Assembly: GCA_049889695.1 (NCBI GenBank)
Contig: JBMHCX010000007.1
Span: 1 to 64,000, forward strand
DNA: 64,000 bases
Direction of reading: 5' to 3'
Source: WTJH01 sp049889695
Lineage (GTDB): Bacteria; Bacteroidota; Bacteroidia; Flavobacteriales; Flavobacteriaceae
Part shown: positions 34,427 through 41,889 of the stretch, one piece after another
Numbering within the stretch: the stretch's first letter is position 1
How the letters are laid out: every line of letters begins with the position of its first letter
Made by a program: the position numbers and the translations under genes
The notes under the pieces: generated by a model
What the model was told of the DNA's origin: nothing
Database searches by the model: none
The model's input: the letters and a program-made list of their open reading frames with translations, nothing else

Positions 34427-34460
34427 TGGGCACAACTACTATGTATGAACACTCCTATGG
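34427..34460 (-). repeat. Half-site / 5' boundary of the OLD cassette
   Basis: Plus-strand TGGGCACAAC-TACTATG lies between integrase relic C and the OLD gene. It pairs over 10 of 10 bases with the end of site S1. The flank (CACTCCTATGGTG) forms a short stem, not a full attC-like structure. It occupies the position of attI next to an integron integrase. Confidence 0.6.
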
Positions 34461-34762
34461 TGTTTATTTTCCTTATCTCGTTGGTTAAGTGGTTCAATAC
34501 ATCCCATTTTGGCATGTATTGCGCCACCCTTTTTTTGGTAATAGGAGTCCAATGGGTTTACAATATTTCCTATTTCCTGAGTTGAAACTTGGGTATATCG
34601 TTGTGTATTTTTTGCATTTCTACTTCCGAATAGCCCCTGAATAAAGAGGCTATCAGAGAGGTTGTCTTCTGGTGTATCAACAGAAATAGGAAAGGCTCTT
34701 TGCAGGCAGTTTGCCCTTTGGTTTTTAGCCGAAAAATGATGGTATGGTCGTAGGTTTTGCAT
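34439..34762 (-). pseudogene. Tyrosine recombinase relic C (C-terminus only)
   Basis: A 107-codon frame. After the shared ~50 codons (MQNLRPYHHFSAKNQRANC and onward), FIQGLFGSRNAKNTQRYTQV then STQEIGNIVNPLD closely follows the family ending IQxLLGHSxxKTTxIYTHVSTxxIGxIxNPLD. The nucleophile Tyr is kept in QRYTQV, but the GH is GS, and the catalytic Arg and His-x-x-Arg regions are absent, so about three quarters of the protein is gone. It directly follows prfC and precedes the cassettes, the position of an integron integrase transcribed in the same direction as its array. Confidence 0.7.
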
Positions 34763-34790
34763 GGATCAAGAACAGATTTGGGGCCTGTTC
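34615..34790 (-). repeat. 176-bp repeat shared by integrase relics B and C (copy C)
   Basis: The partner of 27229-27404, ungapped. It contains the leader and the start of the relic frame. Confidence 0.85.
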
Positions 34791-34820
34791 TCCACGTAAG
34801 ATATAAAAAAAGAAAGTCCT
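34768..34820 (-). promoter_or_regulatory. Promoter/leader module C
   Basis: A T-run, a TATCTTA box and the CCCCAAATCTGTTCTTGATCC leader 10-60 bases after the prfC stop. It is positioned to transcribe the integrase relic and the first cassettes. It is the same module as A and B. Confidence 0.5.
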
Positions 34821-34910
34821 GTGAAAGGATCTAAAACTCTGAGGTATAGAATATTTCGAGGCTGGGGTATTTTTGTTGGGTCATCTGAAGGGAAAAGGCA
34901 GAATCGGCTA
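34775..34910 (-). repeat. prfC 3' end and 3' flank (copy C, in the intact gene)
   Basis: The intact-gene partner of 22341-22475. It includes the last 24 prfC codons, the stop, and the flank with promoter module C (minus strand CTTTCTTTTTTTATATCTTA, then CGTGGAGAACAGGCCCCAAA). Confidence 0.9.
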
Positions 34911-36417
34911 AAAATACCAACTGCTTGTGTTTGTCGCGTGCCAAAAACTTTTGCTTTACCCGTTTAAATTCTTCAAACTCTGCTGCTGGGGTTTCCGGTT
35001 CACGGATCCAGCAAGCTTTGTAAACGTTTAGGTTTTCAAAGGTACACTGGGCACTATATTCGTGCTCTAAGCGGTATTGGATCACCTCGAACTGTAGGGC
35101 GCCGACGGTACCAATCACTTTTCGGCCGTTAAGGTTTAAGGTAAACAGCTGGGCCACCCCTTCGTCCATCAGTTGGTCGATACCCTTGTGGAGCTGCTTG
35201 GCTTTCATAGGGTCTGCATTGTTGATATAGCGGAAGTGCTCGGGCGAAAAGCTGGGGATTCCTTTAAAATTCAAATTTTCTTTGGCGGTTAGCGTATCGC
35301 CAATTTTAAAGTTGCCCGTATCGTGTAGGCCAACAATATCACCGGGGTAGGAGATATCTACGATCTGTTTTTTTTCGGCAAAAAAGGCGTTCGGGCTAGA
35401 GAATTTCAGCTTTTTGTTGTGACGTACGTGGAGGTAGGGGGTGTTGCGTTCAAAGGTTCCGGAAACGATCTTCACAAAGGCGAGGCGATCTCTATGCTTG
35501 GGATCCATATTGGCATGGATCTTAAAGACAAAGCCCGAAAAGTTATCTTCCTGCGGGTCTACCAGTCGCTCCTCCGCTGCTTTGGGTCGGGGAGGGGGAG
35601 CAATTTCAATAAAGCAGTCGAGCAGTTCCTGCACTCCAAAATTGTTAAGGGCCGATCCGAAAAATACGGGCTGTAGCTGTCCGTCGAGGTAGTCTGCTGC
35701 ACTAAATTCGGGATATACCCCATTTAACAGCTCCAGTTCTTCTTGCAGTGTTTCCAAGGCCGTGCTGCCGATAGCCGCTTCCAGTTGGGGATCTTCGAGC
35801 GCCTGAAAAACTTGCTGACTCCCGATGGTTTGTTTGTTTTCGTCCTGAAAAAGGAGAATGTCCTTTTTCCAAAGGTTATAGATGCCTTGAAAATCTTGTC
35901 CCATTCCAATGGGGTAGCTCAGTGGGCATACCCGAAGGCCGAGCTTTTGTTCTACTTCATCTAGCAGGTCGAAGGCGTCTTTCCCCTCCCGATCCAGCTT
36001 GTTTATGAAGACAATCATGGGGATATTTCGCATTCGGCAGACCTCCACCAATTTTTCGGTTTGCTCTTCCACTCCTTTGGCGACGTCGATTACCACAATC
36101 ACGCTGTCGACAGCCGTAAGGGTGCGGTAGGTGTCTTCGGCAAAATCTTTGTGCCCGGGGGTGTCTAGGATGTTAATTTTTCGGTCTTTGTAGATAAAGG
36201 CCAATACAGACGTGGCGACCGATATTCCCCGCTGCCGCTCGATTTCCATAAAGTCGCTGGTCGCTCCTTTTTTGATTTTATTGGACTTTACCGCGCCCGC
36301 CTCTTGGATGGCACCTCCAAAAAGCAAGAGTTTTTCGGTTAGGGTTGTTTTTCCCGCATCCGGGTGCGAGATAATTCCAAAAGTTCTGCGTTTACTGATT
36401 TCCGTGGCCAGGCTCAT
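34831..36417 (-). CDS. prfC: Peptide chain release factor 3
   Basis: The GTPase that recycles RF1/RF2 after termination. The start at 36417 gives 528 residues (MSLATEISKRRTFGIISHPD), matching the family; an ATG six bases upstream is also possible, while longer starts up to 36615 overlap the divergent idi gene. G1 SHPDAGKTT (about residues 17-25), G3 DTPGHKDF and G4 NKLDRE are intact. A TACTTTTG box just upstream of the start supports the short form. The 3' 78 bases are duplicated 12.4 kb away, so this gene seems to be the integration anchor of the cassette array. Confidence 0.96.
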   Translation of the reverse strand: MSLATEISKRRTFGIISHPDAGKTTLTEKLLLFGGAIQEAGAVKSNKIKKGATSDFMEIERQRGISVATSVLAFIYKDRKINILDTPGHKDFAEDTYRTLTAVDSVIVVIDVAKGVEEQTEKLVEVCRMRNIPMIVFINKLDREGKDAFDLLDEVEQKLGLRVCPLSYPIGMGQDFQGIYNLWKKDILLFQDENKQTIGSQQVFQALEDPQLEAAIGSTALETLQEELELLNGVYPEFSAADYLDGQLQPVFFGSALNNFGVQELLDCFIEIAPPPRPKAAEERLVDPQEDNFSGFVFKIHANMDPKHRDRLAFVKIVSGTFERNTPYLHVRHNKKLKFSSPNAFFAEKKQIVDISYPGDIVGLHDTGNFKIGDTLTAKENLNFKGIPSFSPEHFRYINNADPMKAKQLHKGIDQLMDEGVAQLFTLNLNGRKVIGTVGALQFEVIQYRLEHEYSAQCTFENLNVYKACWIREPETPAAEFEEFKRVKQKFLARDKHKQLVFLADSAFSLQMTQQKYPSLEIFYTSEF

Positions 36418-36423
36418 TCCCAT

Positions 36424-36493
36424 AAGTTTCCGCAAAAGTAGCAAATTGACAGCTTTCATTTTGTTTAATCTTTTTTCGGTATTTTTACGCAGT
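36424..36493. promoter_or_regulatory. Divergent prfC/idi promoter region
   Basis: On the minus strand GCTACTTTTGCGG (TAnnTTTG) lies a few bases before the prfC start. On the plus strand TATTTTTA lies six bases before the idi ATG, with TTGACA further upstream. Both transcripts would have very short leaders. Confidence 0.55.
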
Positions 36494-37027
36494 ATGAAAG
36501 AAGAAAATGTCATTTTGGTAGATGACCAAGACCGTCCTATCGGGCTTATGCCCAAAATGGAGGCGCACGAAAAGGCGCTTTTGCATCGTGCCTTCTCTGT
36601 CTTTGTGTTAAACAATAAGGGAGAATTGATGCTTCAACAACGCGCCTTGGACAAATATCACTCCCCGGGCTTGTGGACCAATACCTGTTGTAGTCACCAA
36701 CGCGATGGGGAAAGTTCTATTGCCGCCGGCCTGCGACGCTTACAAGAAGAAATGGGTTTTCAGACCCCTTTAGAAGAGGCCTTTTCGTTTATCTACAAGG
36801 CCCCGTTCGACAATGGCTTAACCGAGCACGAGTTCGACCACGTCCTCATCGGATACTCCGAACAGGAGCCTATCCCCAACCCAGAGGAAGTGGCCCATTG
36901 GAAGTGGATGCCTTTGGAAGACATCCATGCCGATCTGCAACAAAATCCCGATGAGTATACCGTTTGGTTTGCCATCATTTTCGAACGTTTCTTTCAAGAG
37001 TTAAAGGAGAGAATCACACTTGTTTAA
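36494..37027 (+). CDS. idi: Isopentenyl-diphosphate delta-isomerase, type 1
   Basis: Interconverts IPP and DMAPP for isoprenoid synthesis. From ATG 36494 the product is 177 residues, the typical length; an in-frame start at 36212 lies within antisense prfC and is rejected. The catalytic Cys is in WTNTCCSH (residues 61-68), the Nudix-type motif follows around RRLQEEMGF, and the catalytic Glu is in LTEHEFDHVLIG. It overlaps nothing and is followed after 10 bases by the pterin synthase gene. Confidence 0.95.
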   Translation: MKEENVILVDDQDRPIGLMPKMEAHEKALLHRAFSVFVLNNKGELMLQQRALDKYHSPGLWTNTCCSHQRDGESSIAAGLRRLQEEMGFQTPLEEAFSFIYKAPFDNGLTEHEFDHVLIGYSEQEPIPNPEEVAHWKWMPLEDIHADLQQNPDEYTVWFAIIFERFFQELKERITLV

Positions 37028-37037
37028 AAAAAATGCT

Positions 37038-37445
37038 ATGAATGTAACTGTTAGCCGCAAAGCGCACTTCAATGCTGCGCACAGGCTCTATCGACCCGAC
37101 TGGGACGACCACCACAACCAAGAGGTGTTTGGCAAATGTGCCAACCCCTATTTTCACGGACACAACTACGAACTGATTGTCAGTGTAAGCGGCCCGATCG
37201 ACCCCGAAACTGGCTATGTCATGGACATGAAAGTTCTTAAAGACCTCATTAAATCCGAAGTAGAAGACGCCTTCGACCACAAAAATCTAAACGAGCAGGT
37301 ACCGGAGTTTAAAACCTTAAACCCCACAGCCGAAAACATCGCTGTGGTGATTCACCAGAAGCTTCAGCCACATCTGTCGGCCGAGCAAAGTCTGGAGGTT
37401 ACCCTCTACGAAACTCCCCGCAATTTTGTGACCTATAAAGGATAA
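37038..37445 (+). CDS. queD: 6-carboxy-tetrahydropterin synthase family (QueD/PTPS)
   Basis: 135 residues from ATG 37038 (MNVTVSRKAHFNAAHRLYRP). Zinc-binding His residues are in FNAAH and FHGHNYEL, the catalytic Cys in FGKCANPYFHGH, and the Glu in VTLYETPRNFV. QueD makes 6-carboxytetrahydropterin for queuosine; other PTPS members serve different pterins, so the symbol is likely but not certain. It lies between idi and a Bcp-type peroxiredoxin, 2 bases before the latter. Confidence 0.88.
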   Translation: MNVTVSRKAHFNAAHRLYRPDWDDHHNQEVFGKCANPYFHGHNYELIVSVSGPIDPETGYVMDMKVLKDLIKSEVEDAFDHKNLNEQVPEFKTLNPTAENIAVVIHQKLQPHLSAEQSLEVTLYETPRNFVTYKG

Positions 37446-37447
37446 TT

Positions 37448-37906
37448 ATGTTAAAAATAGGGACTAAAATGCCTGCCTTTGAAGGGATCGATCAGGAAGG
37501 AAATCCTTTTGATTCCCATCAGTTAAACGGCCATCCTGCTGTGATATATTTCTACCCCAAAGACCATACGCCCGGTTGCACGGCCGAGGCCTGTGGCTTT
37601 CGAGATGCCTATGAAGACTTTACTGCCCTTGGCGCACAAGTCGTCGGTGTTAGTATGGACACTGTCCGGAGTCATCAGCGTTTTGCCCAACGCCACCAGT
37701 TGCCTTTTACTCTCTTGGCAGACACCGACAAAACCATCCACAAGAAATTCCGGGTCGGCAAGCAGTTGTTGGGCTTGTTCAACAAACGCCTGACCTATGT
37801 GGTAAATGCAGAGGGGGTCATTATTCAGACCTATGAGAATCTACTGGGGACTCCCCACATCAAAGAGGCCTTAAGGAGCCTCAAAAAAAATCAAAAAACG
37901 AACTGA
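37448..37906 (+). CDS. bcp: Thioredoxin-dependent peroxiredoxin (Bcp/PrxQ)
   Basis: 152 residues. The peroxidatic/resolving Cys pair is in DHTPGCTAEACGFRD (Cys44 and Cys49), characteristic of the Bcp/PrxQ subgroup, with the conserved Arg in the C-terminal half. It reduces peroxides using thioredoxin. It starts two bases after the queD stop and so shares its transcript. Confidence 0.94.
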   Translation: MLKIGTKMPAFEGIDQEGNPFDSHQLNGHPAVIYFYPKDHTPGCTAEACGFRDAYEDFTALGAQVVGVSMDTVRSHQRFAQRHQLPFTLLADTDKTIHKKFRVGKQLLGLFNKRLTYVVNAEGVIIQTYENLLGTPHIKEALRSLKKNQKTN

Positions 37907-37938
37907 AAAATTTCTTACATTAGAAATAAAATAAGGAC

Positions 37939-38208
37939 ATGGCTAGCATAAAAGCATTTAAAAAAGAAATAAACAATACCATCGGAGGGCTGATAGAAGA
38001 AATCTACTTGTGGGAATTAACCAACCCATCGGCCGATTTGTCGGCTTCCGAATCCATCATCGATGAAGCTATTACGTTGTTCGACGAACTCATTCAGCAA
38101 ATCAACGCTACGGAAAAGGAAGAGCGCACCAAGCGGTTTGGAGAAATTCGATCGGCCTTCCAGCAGGGAACATCCTCTCTTGAAACGAAAATAAATCAGC
38201 TCGGCTGA
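37939..38208 (+). CDS. Small conserved hypothetical protein
   Basis: 89 residues, acidic and mostly helical (MASIKAFKKEINNTIGGLIE and so on, ending SLETKINQLG). Similar short proteins occur in many Flavobacteria, but I know no function. No signal peptide. It is 32 bases after bcp and ends in a hairpin shared with the convergent lipoprotein gene. Confidence 0.7.
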   Translation: MASIKAFKKEINNTIGGLIEEIYLWELTNPSADLSASESIIDEAITLFDELIQQINATEKEERTKRFGEIRSAFQQGTSSLETKINQLG

Positions 38209-38211
38209 TTT
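38193..38211. terminator. Bidirectional terminator-like hairpin
   Basis: A perfect 8-bp stem, AAATCAGC-TCG-GCTGATTT, covers the stop codon of the small gene and lies between two convergent genes. T/A-rich arms on both sides make it usable in both directions, although the U-runs are short. Confidence 0.5.
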
Positions 38212-38212
38212 G

Positions 38213-38944
38213 TTACTCCTGGTCGGAGCCTCGACGCTCCTCAAGAAAGTCCATAAATTTTTTCCCGTAGAAAGAAGACTTCACTTCTGGCGTCATTTTG
38301 CTAGCGAGGGTGTCTAAGAAATGAAGTTGAGTATCATAGATTTCGGACAAAACAATAAAGGGAGCCACGTCGTAATCGGCATGGTTGGTCGCAAAGTTAA
38401 GCGCAAATAAATATTGTCGCTTCGTATTCTGATCTAACTTTTCCTGGTAGGCCTCCATATTGTCGGCTCCATCTTTTTGTGCATTGAGGTAGTCTTCCAA
38501 AAGGTCGAGACGCTGACTGTTGAATTTGCGGATATAGCCGTAAAATTCGTGCAGTAACTCCTGGTTTTTAGAACCAGTGATTTGCGCACTACTTTCAAAA
38601 GTTTTCAGGCGTGTTTCAATATTGATTTTTCCAGGTTCTCCGAAAAACATGATTCGATCATTAAGGCTATCCCCGTCTTTTTTATTTAAAAATAAATAAT
38701 AGACCTCTGCATGCTCTAAAGGCGTGTCGAAGCTAAAGTTAGATTGTCCTTCCAATTGAATAGAGTCTACTGCAACCAAGAGCGTATCCTGCATTTTTTG
38801 CAGAAAAAGCGTTCCGCGGCGAAGCCCTTCAACATTTCCTTCCACGCGCATGGTATTCGGGGCAAGTGTCTTTTCTGAGTTACATTGTTGGAAGCCTAGA
38901 CCAACGATGAGGAGGGCTACAAAAGAGAATAGTCGTTTTTTCAT
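38213..38944 (-). CDS. DUF4369 domain lipoprotein
   Basis: 243 residues. Lipoprotein signal MKKRLFSFVALLIVGLGFQQC. The DUF4369 region (VEGNVEGLRRGTLFLQKMQD then TLLVAVDSIQLEGQSNFSF, residues about 32-72) is the domain usually found in front of thioredoxin-like AhpC/TSA domains in Bacteroidota; here no thioredoxin domain follows, only a helical region. Function unknown. It is 6 bases downstream of the DUF5916 gene in the same transcript. Confidence 0.82.
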   Translation of the reverse strand: MKKRLFSFVALLIVGLGFQQCNSEKTLAPNTMRVEGNVEGLRRGTLFLQKMQDTLLVAVDSIQLEGQSNFSFDTPLEHAEVYYLFLNKKDGDSLNDRIMFFGEPGKINIETRLKTFESSAQITGSKNQELLHEFYGYIRKFNSQRLDLLEDYLNAQKDGADNMEAYQEKLDQNTKRQYLFALNFATNHADYDVAPFIVLSEIYDTQLHFLDTLASKMTPEVKSSFYGKKFMDFLEERRGSDQE

Positions 38945-38950
38945 GTATGC

Positions 38951-41164
38951 TTAAAAATTAAACCAATAGGTGAGTTTCAAGTTAATGGATCGAAAACTCG
39001 CCTGGGGGTTGTCAATATCGTAATATTGATCGTTATAGACCAAATATAAATCAGACAAAGGAGCAAAGCGCCATTGTAGGCGAGAATTTATCCCCAAATT
39101 GTCCGACTGAGAACTGTACTGCACAAAAGTGGTCCAAAAAATACTTTTGGAGAGTGTGGCTTCTATTTTGGGGCTAATCAGCCATAAGTTTTTGGTGGCG
39201 TATGGCTCGGGTAGGGCAATCCGATCAAAATTCAGCAGAAGGCTGGCCCGCAAGTAAGGCTGTTTTCGAAGCGTGATATTATTGCGAAGACTGTAACGAT
39301 AACCGTTGTAGAATTCCCCAACAGAAAGTTCGCTATTGAAAGAAACTAATCGAATGGGGTCTGAACGATAGGAAACACCTCCGCGACTAAAGGTATAGCC
39401 CATTTCTCCTGGGAGGGGGGTCTGATCGGTTCGGGTGGGGTCGAAGCTGTCAAACAAATAAACATACTGGTTGCGCAATTCAAATTCCCATGACGACTGA
39501 TTGCGCTTATTGATCGAAAAGCGAACAATATTTGTCCGATCCGACAACTTATCAGGACGTTCCGATTGAGAAAACAAGAAAGACATCAGGCGTAGCTGAT
39601 AGTTCACCACGGGAGAGTCTTCCGGATACCATCGACGGGTAAAAGTGGTGGTCTGCTTAAAGATTCCAGTCCGACGAATAAAGCCGAGATCCGACTGAAA
39701 ATCGTCTCCGACATAGATCCCTCCGACGCGGAAACCGTAGAAGCGACTATTGTAGTCTACAAATGCTCCTGTACTCCAGTCGTCGTTGCCGCCATTGCGG
39801 ACAGAGGAGGTGTGCGCATAGGCACGGCCCGTCCACTGATTGTTGGCAGAAGCTAAATTGTAGTCCAAGCCAAAAACACGGTTGTAGTTTTGAATATTTG
39901 CTCCGTCGTATTGCTCATTTAACTCTTCACGATTAATGAAAATAAGGCCGATATTGGAACGGGAAAATACTTGTTGCTGTAGGGTTAAGACACTGTTGTT
40001 AAACGAGGCGATTCCATTCTCTGGATCTTCGTCTGTGGTCATATTCATCAGTCCAACACGAAGTTTGTCGTTGAGCTTTCCGCTCAGGCGAAGACCGCCA
40101 ATAATTCTATTTTGAATATTGTTCCCGTCTCTGTCCTCTGCTACACCAATCCGCCGGGAGAAGAAAGGCTGTGCTTCCCTACGATCGCCGAAGTTGGTAA
40201 ACAAATCGCTGTTCTGAATAAAAAACTGACGTTTTTCGGGAAGGGATACTTCGAAACGCGTAAGGTTAATGATCTGATCGTCGACTTCCACCTGAGAAAA
40301 ATCAGGGTTTAAGGTCAGGTCCAAGTTAAGACCATTGCCGATGGGAATCTTAAAGTCACCCCCGAACTTGATGGAATTGTCTTTCCGATCTTCTTCAAAG
40401 TCCTTAGCCGCTACCGTATTCAGATATGGAATGGCCGCCCAGGGAGCATTGTTCTTTCCGAGTGGCTTTTCAAAAATCATGGGTTGGGTAAAGGCTAAAG
40501 CAACAATGGATTGGTTTTGGGGAACTTTGGCCCAACTGGTCCATTCCTCCGACTGGGTGTCGTAGCGGTATAGATTAAAGCCCCATTCTTGACTACCCTG
40601 GGGATAGTTTAAACGGGCAAAAGGAATCCGAATTTCATTGATATATGCCGTATCGGTTAGCTGACTGCCCACTTCCCATTTCGTGTCCCAGCTGTTGTTG
40701 GCATCCCGATCGTAATTGTTCGCTCCGTTGGAAAGCAAAGCCTCTCGTTTCACACCATAGGGATTGGTACCAAAAAAGAAGCCGTTAGTTTTGTCGTTAA
40801 AGGTATCGAGGGTAAAGGTGATGTTGTCGTTGCCATAGCCTTCATAGTCTCGTTGCAAAGAAGGCACTACGATGTTTTTGGAAGCAATTTCTGAAACGAC
40901 CAAGAGGTATAAATATTGATCGTTATACAACGCTTTAACACGGGTAGGATAGCTTGCCGGGAGGGAGTCGGTCGGTCGCCATTGAGTGAAGTTAGAGATT
41001 TCTATAGCTTGCGACCATTCCGCTTCATCGGCATGGCCATCGATGTTCAGTTCCGAATCGATATATCTTACGCGGATCTGTTCGTCGCGGTCTTGGGCTC
41101 CTAGCCAGCTCATGGTGCTGACACAAAAGACAAGGTAGATAGACAGATGTTTGATAGGGTTCAA
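38951..41164 (-). CDS. DUF5916 outer-membrane protein with CBM9-like domain
   Basis: 737 residues, signal peptide ending TMSWLGAQ. Residues about 35-210 are a family 9 carbohydrate-binding-like sandwich (LNIDGHADEAEWSQAIEISN). The middle and C-terminal part is a DUF5916 beta-barrel, with FKIPIGNGLNLDLTLNPDFS then QVEVDDQIINLTRFEVSLPE as a highly recognisable signature. It ends in an aromatic NLKLTYWFNF. A surface protein, possibly for glycan or peptide handling; the ligand is unknown. Confidence 0.87.
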   Translation of the reverse strand: MNPIKHLSIYLVFCVSTMSWLGAQDRDEQIRVRYIDSELNIDGHADEAEWSQAIEISNFTQWRPTDSLPASYPTRVKALYNDQYLYLLVVSEIASKNIVVPSLQRDYEGYGNDNITFTLDTFNDKTNGFFFGTNPYGVKREALLSNGANNYDRDANNSWDTKWEVGSQLTDTAYINEIRIPFARLNYPQGSQEWGFNLYRYDTQSEEWTSWAKVPQNQSIVALAFTQPMIFEKPLGKNNAPWAAIPYLNTVAAKDFEEDRKDNSIKFGGDFKIPIGNGLNLDLTLNPDFSQVEVDDQIINLTRFEVSLPEKRQFFIQNSDLFTNFGDRREAQPFFSRRIGVAEDRDGNNIQNRIIGGLRLSGKLNDKLRVGLMNMTTDEDPENGIASFNNSVLTLQQQVFSRSNIGLIFINREELNEQYDGANIQNYNRVFGLDYNLASANNQWTGRAYAHTSSVRNGGNDDWSTGAFVDYNSRFYGFRVGGIYVGDDFQSDLGFIRRTGIFKQTTTFTRRWYPEDSPVVNYQLRLMSFLFSQSERPDKLSDRTNIVRFSINKRNQSSWEFELRNQYVYLFDSFDPTRTDQTPLPGEMGYTFSRGGVSYRSDPIRLVSFNSELSVGEFYNGYRYSLRNNITLRKQPYLRASLLLNFDRIALPEPYATKNLWLISPKIEATLSKSIFWTTFVQYSSQSDNLGINSRLQWRFAPLSDLYLVYNDQYYDIDNPQASFRSINLKLTYWFNF

Positions 41165-41288
41165 TTTTTTTTTTTCGTGGGCAAAGGTAAGATTTGATTT
41201 TCAAAAGTGCCTTAAAGTTGTCATTTTCTGTTCGATAGCTAGCGCTACTATCATTCAGAAGCTGAAGAGGTTCGAAGCGGGATCAGGT

Positions 41289-41888
41289 TTAAAACATTTT
41301 TCGGAAAGTAAGGTTAATACGAGGTCCTACTTTTCGTTTGGTTTTTGCGATCTGATGTAGCCATTTTAGTTGGGTGTCTCCCTCCATTAACAATAGACTG
41401 CCGTGCTGTAAGGGGATTTTGAGACGTTGCTCTTTTAAGGTTCGATGTTTTAAGTGAAAAAAGCGCTCAGCACCAAGGCTAATGGAAGCGATCTGTGGGC
41501 GAGGGCCGAGTTCTTTTTCATTGTCGGCATGCCATCCGTTACTGTCTTGTCCATCCCGATACAAATTAAACAAAACAGCATCAAAAGCCGTTGGGCATAG
41601 TTCAGCAATCCGATCGATTAACGCTTGGGTGGGAGCATCTACTTCTTCGGCCGTAAGCGTTAAACCTGAATAGGTATAGGTTTTTGAGTCCAGCGCGTGA
41701 AAAGAGGTGAGACGAGGTTGCATATACGTCTTTCCAAAGACTTTTACAGGCTCGTGCTTCCAAGGAATATTGGTCTTGAAATGATAGAACAAGGCATCAG
41801 CTTTTTTGGGAGATAGGAAATTTGGAAAGTAGCGTATGTTGGCATCAGGAAGATCCGGATTCCATGGGCGATGTGAAAACAAATCCAT
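41289..41888 (-). CDS. alkB: AlkB-like 2-oxoglutarate/Fe(II) dioxygenase
   Basis: 199 residues from ATG 41888, one base after the preceding stop. It repairs alkylated nucleobases by oxidative demethylation. The iron ligands are in NGWHADNEKELG (HxD) and LKWLHQIAKTKRKVGPRINL (distal His and the 2-oxoglutarate-binding Arg), and the substrate loop PRPQIASISLGAERFF is conserved. Closest in layout to AlkB/ALKBH2-like short bacterial proteins. Co-transcribed with the SRPBCC gene. Confidence 0.9.
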   Translation of the reverse strand: MDLFSHRPWNPDLPDANIRYFPNFLSPKKADALFYHFKTNIPWKHEPVKVFGKTYMQPRLTSFHALDSKTYTYSGLTLTAEEVDAPTQALIDRIAELCPTAFDAVLFNLYRDGQDSNGWHADNEKELGPRPQIASISLGAERFFHLKHRTLKEQRLKIPLQHGSLLLMEGDTQLKWLHQIAKTKRKVGPRINLTFRKMF

Positions 41889-41889
41889 T

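Noticed and set aside
15010..34830. Transposon or prophage origin of the accessory region
   Set aside because: No transposase, terminal inverted repeats, phage structural genes or replication genes are present. Only recombinase relics and cassette-like sites are seen.
36212..36494. Long N-terminal extension of idi
   Set aside because: It is fully antisense to prfC, lacks similarity, and the internal ATG 36494 gives the normal protein length.
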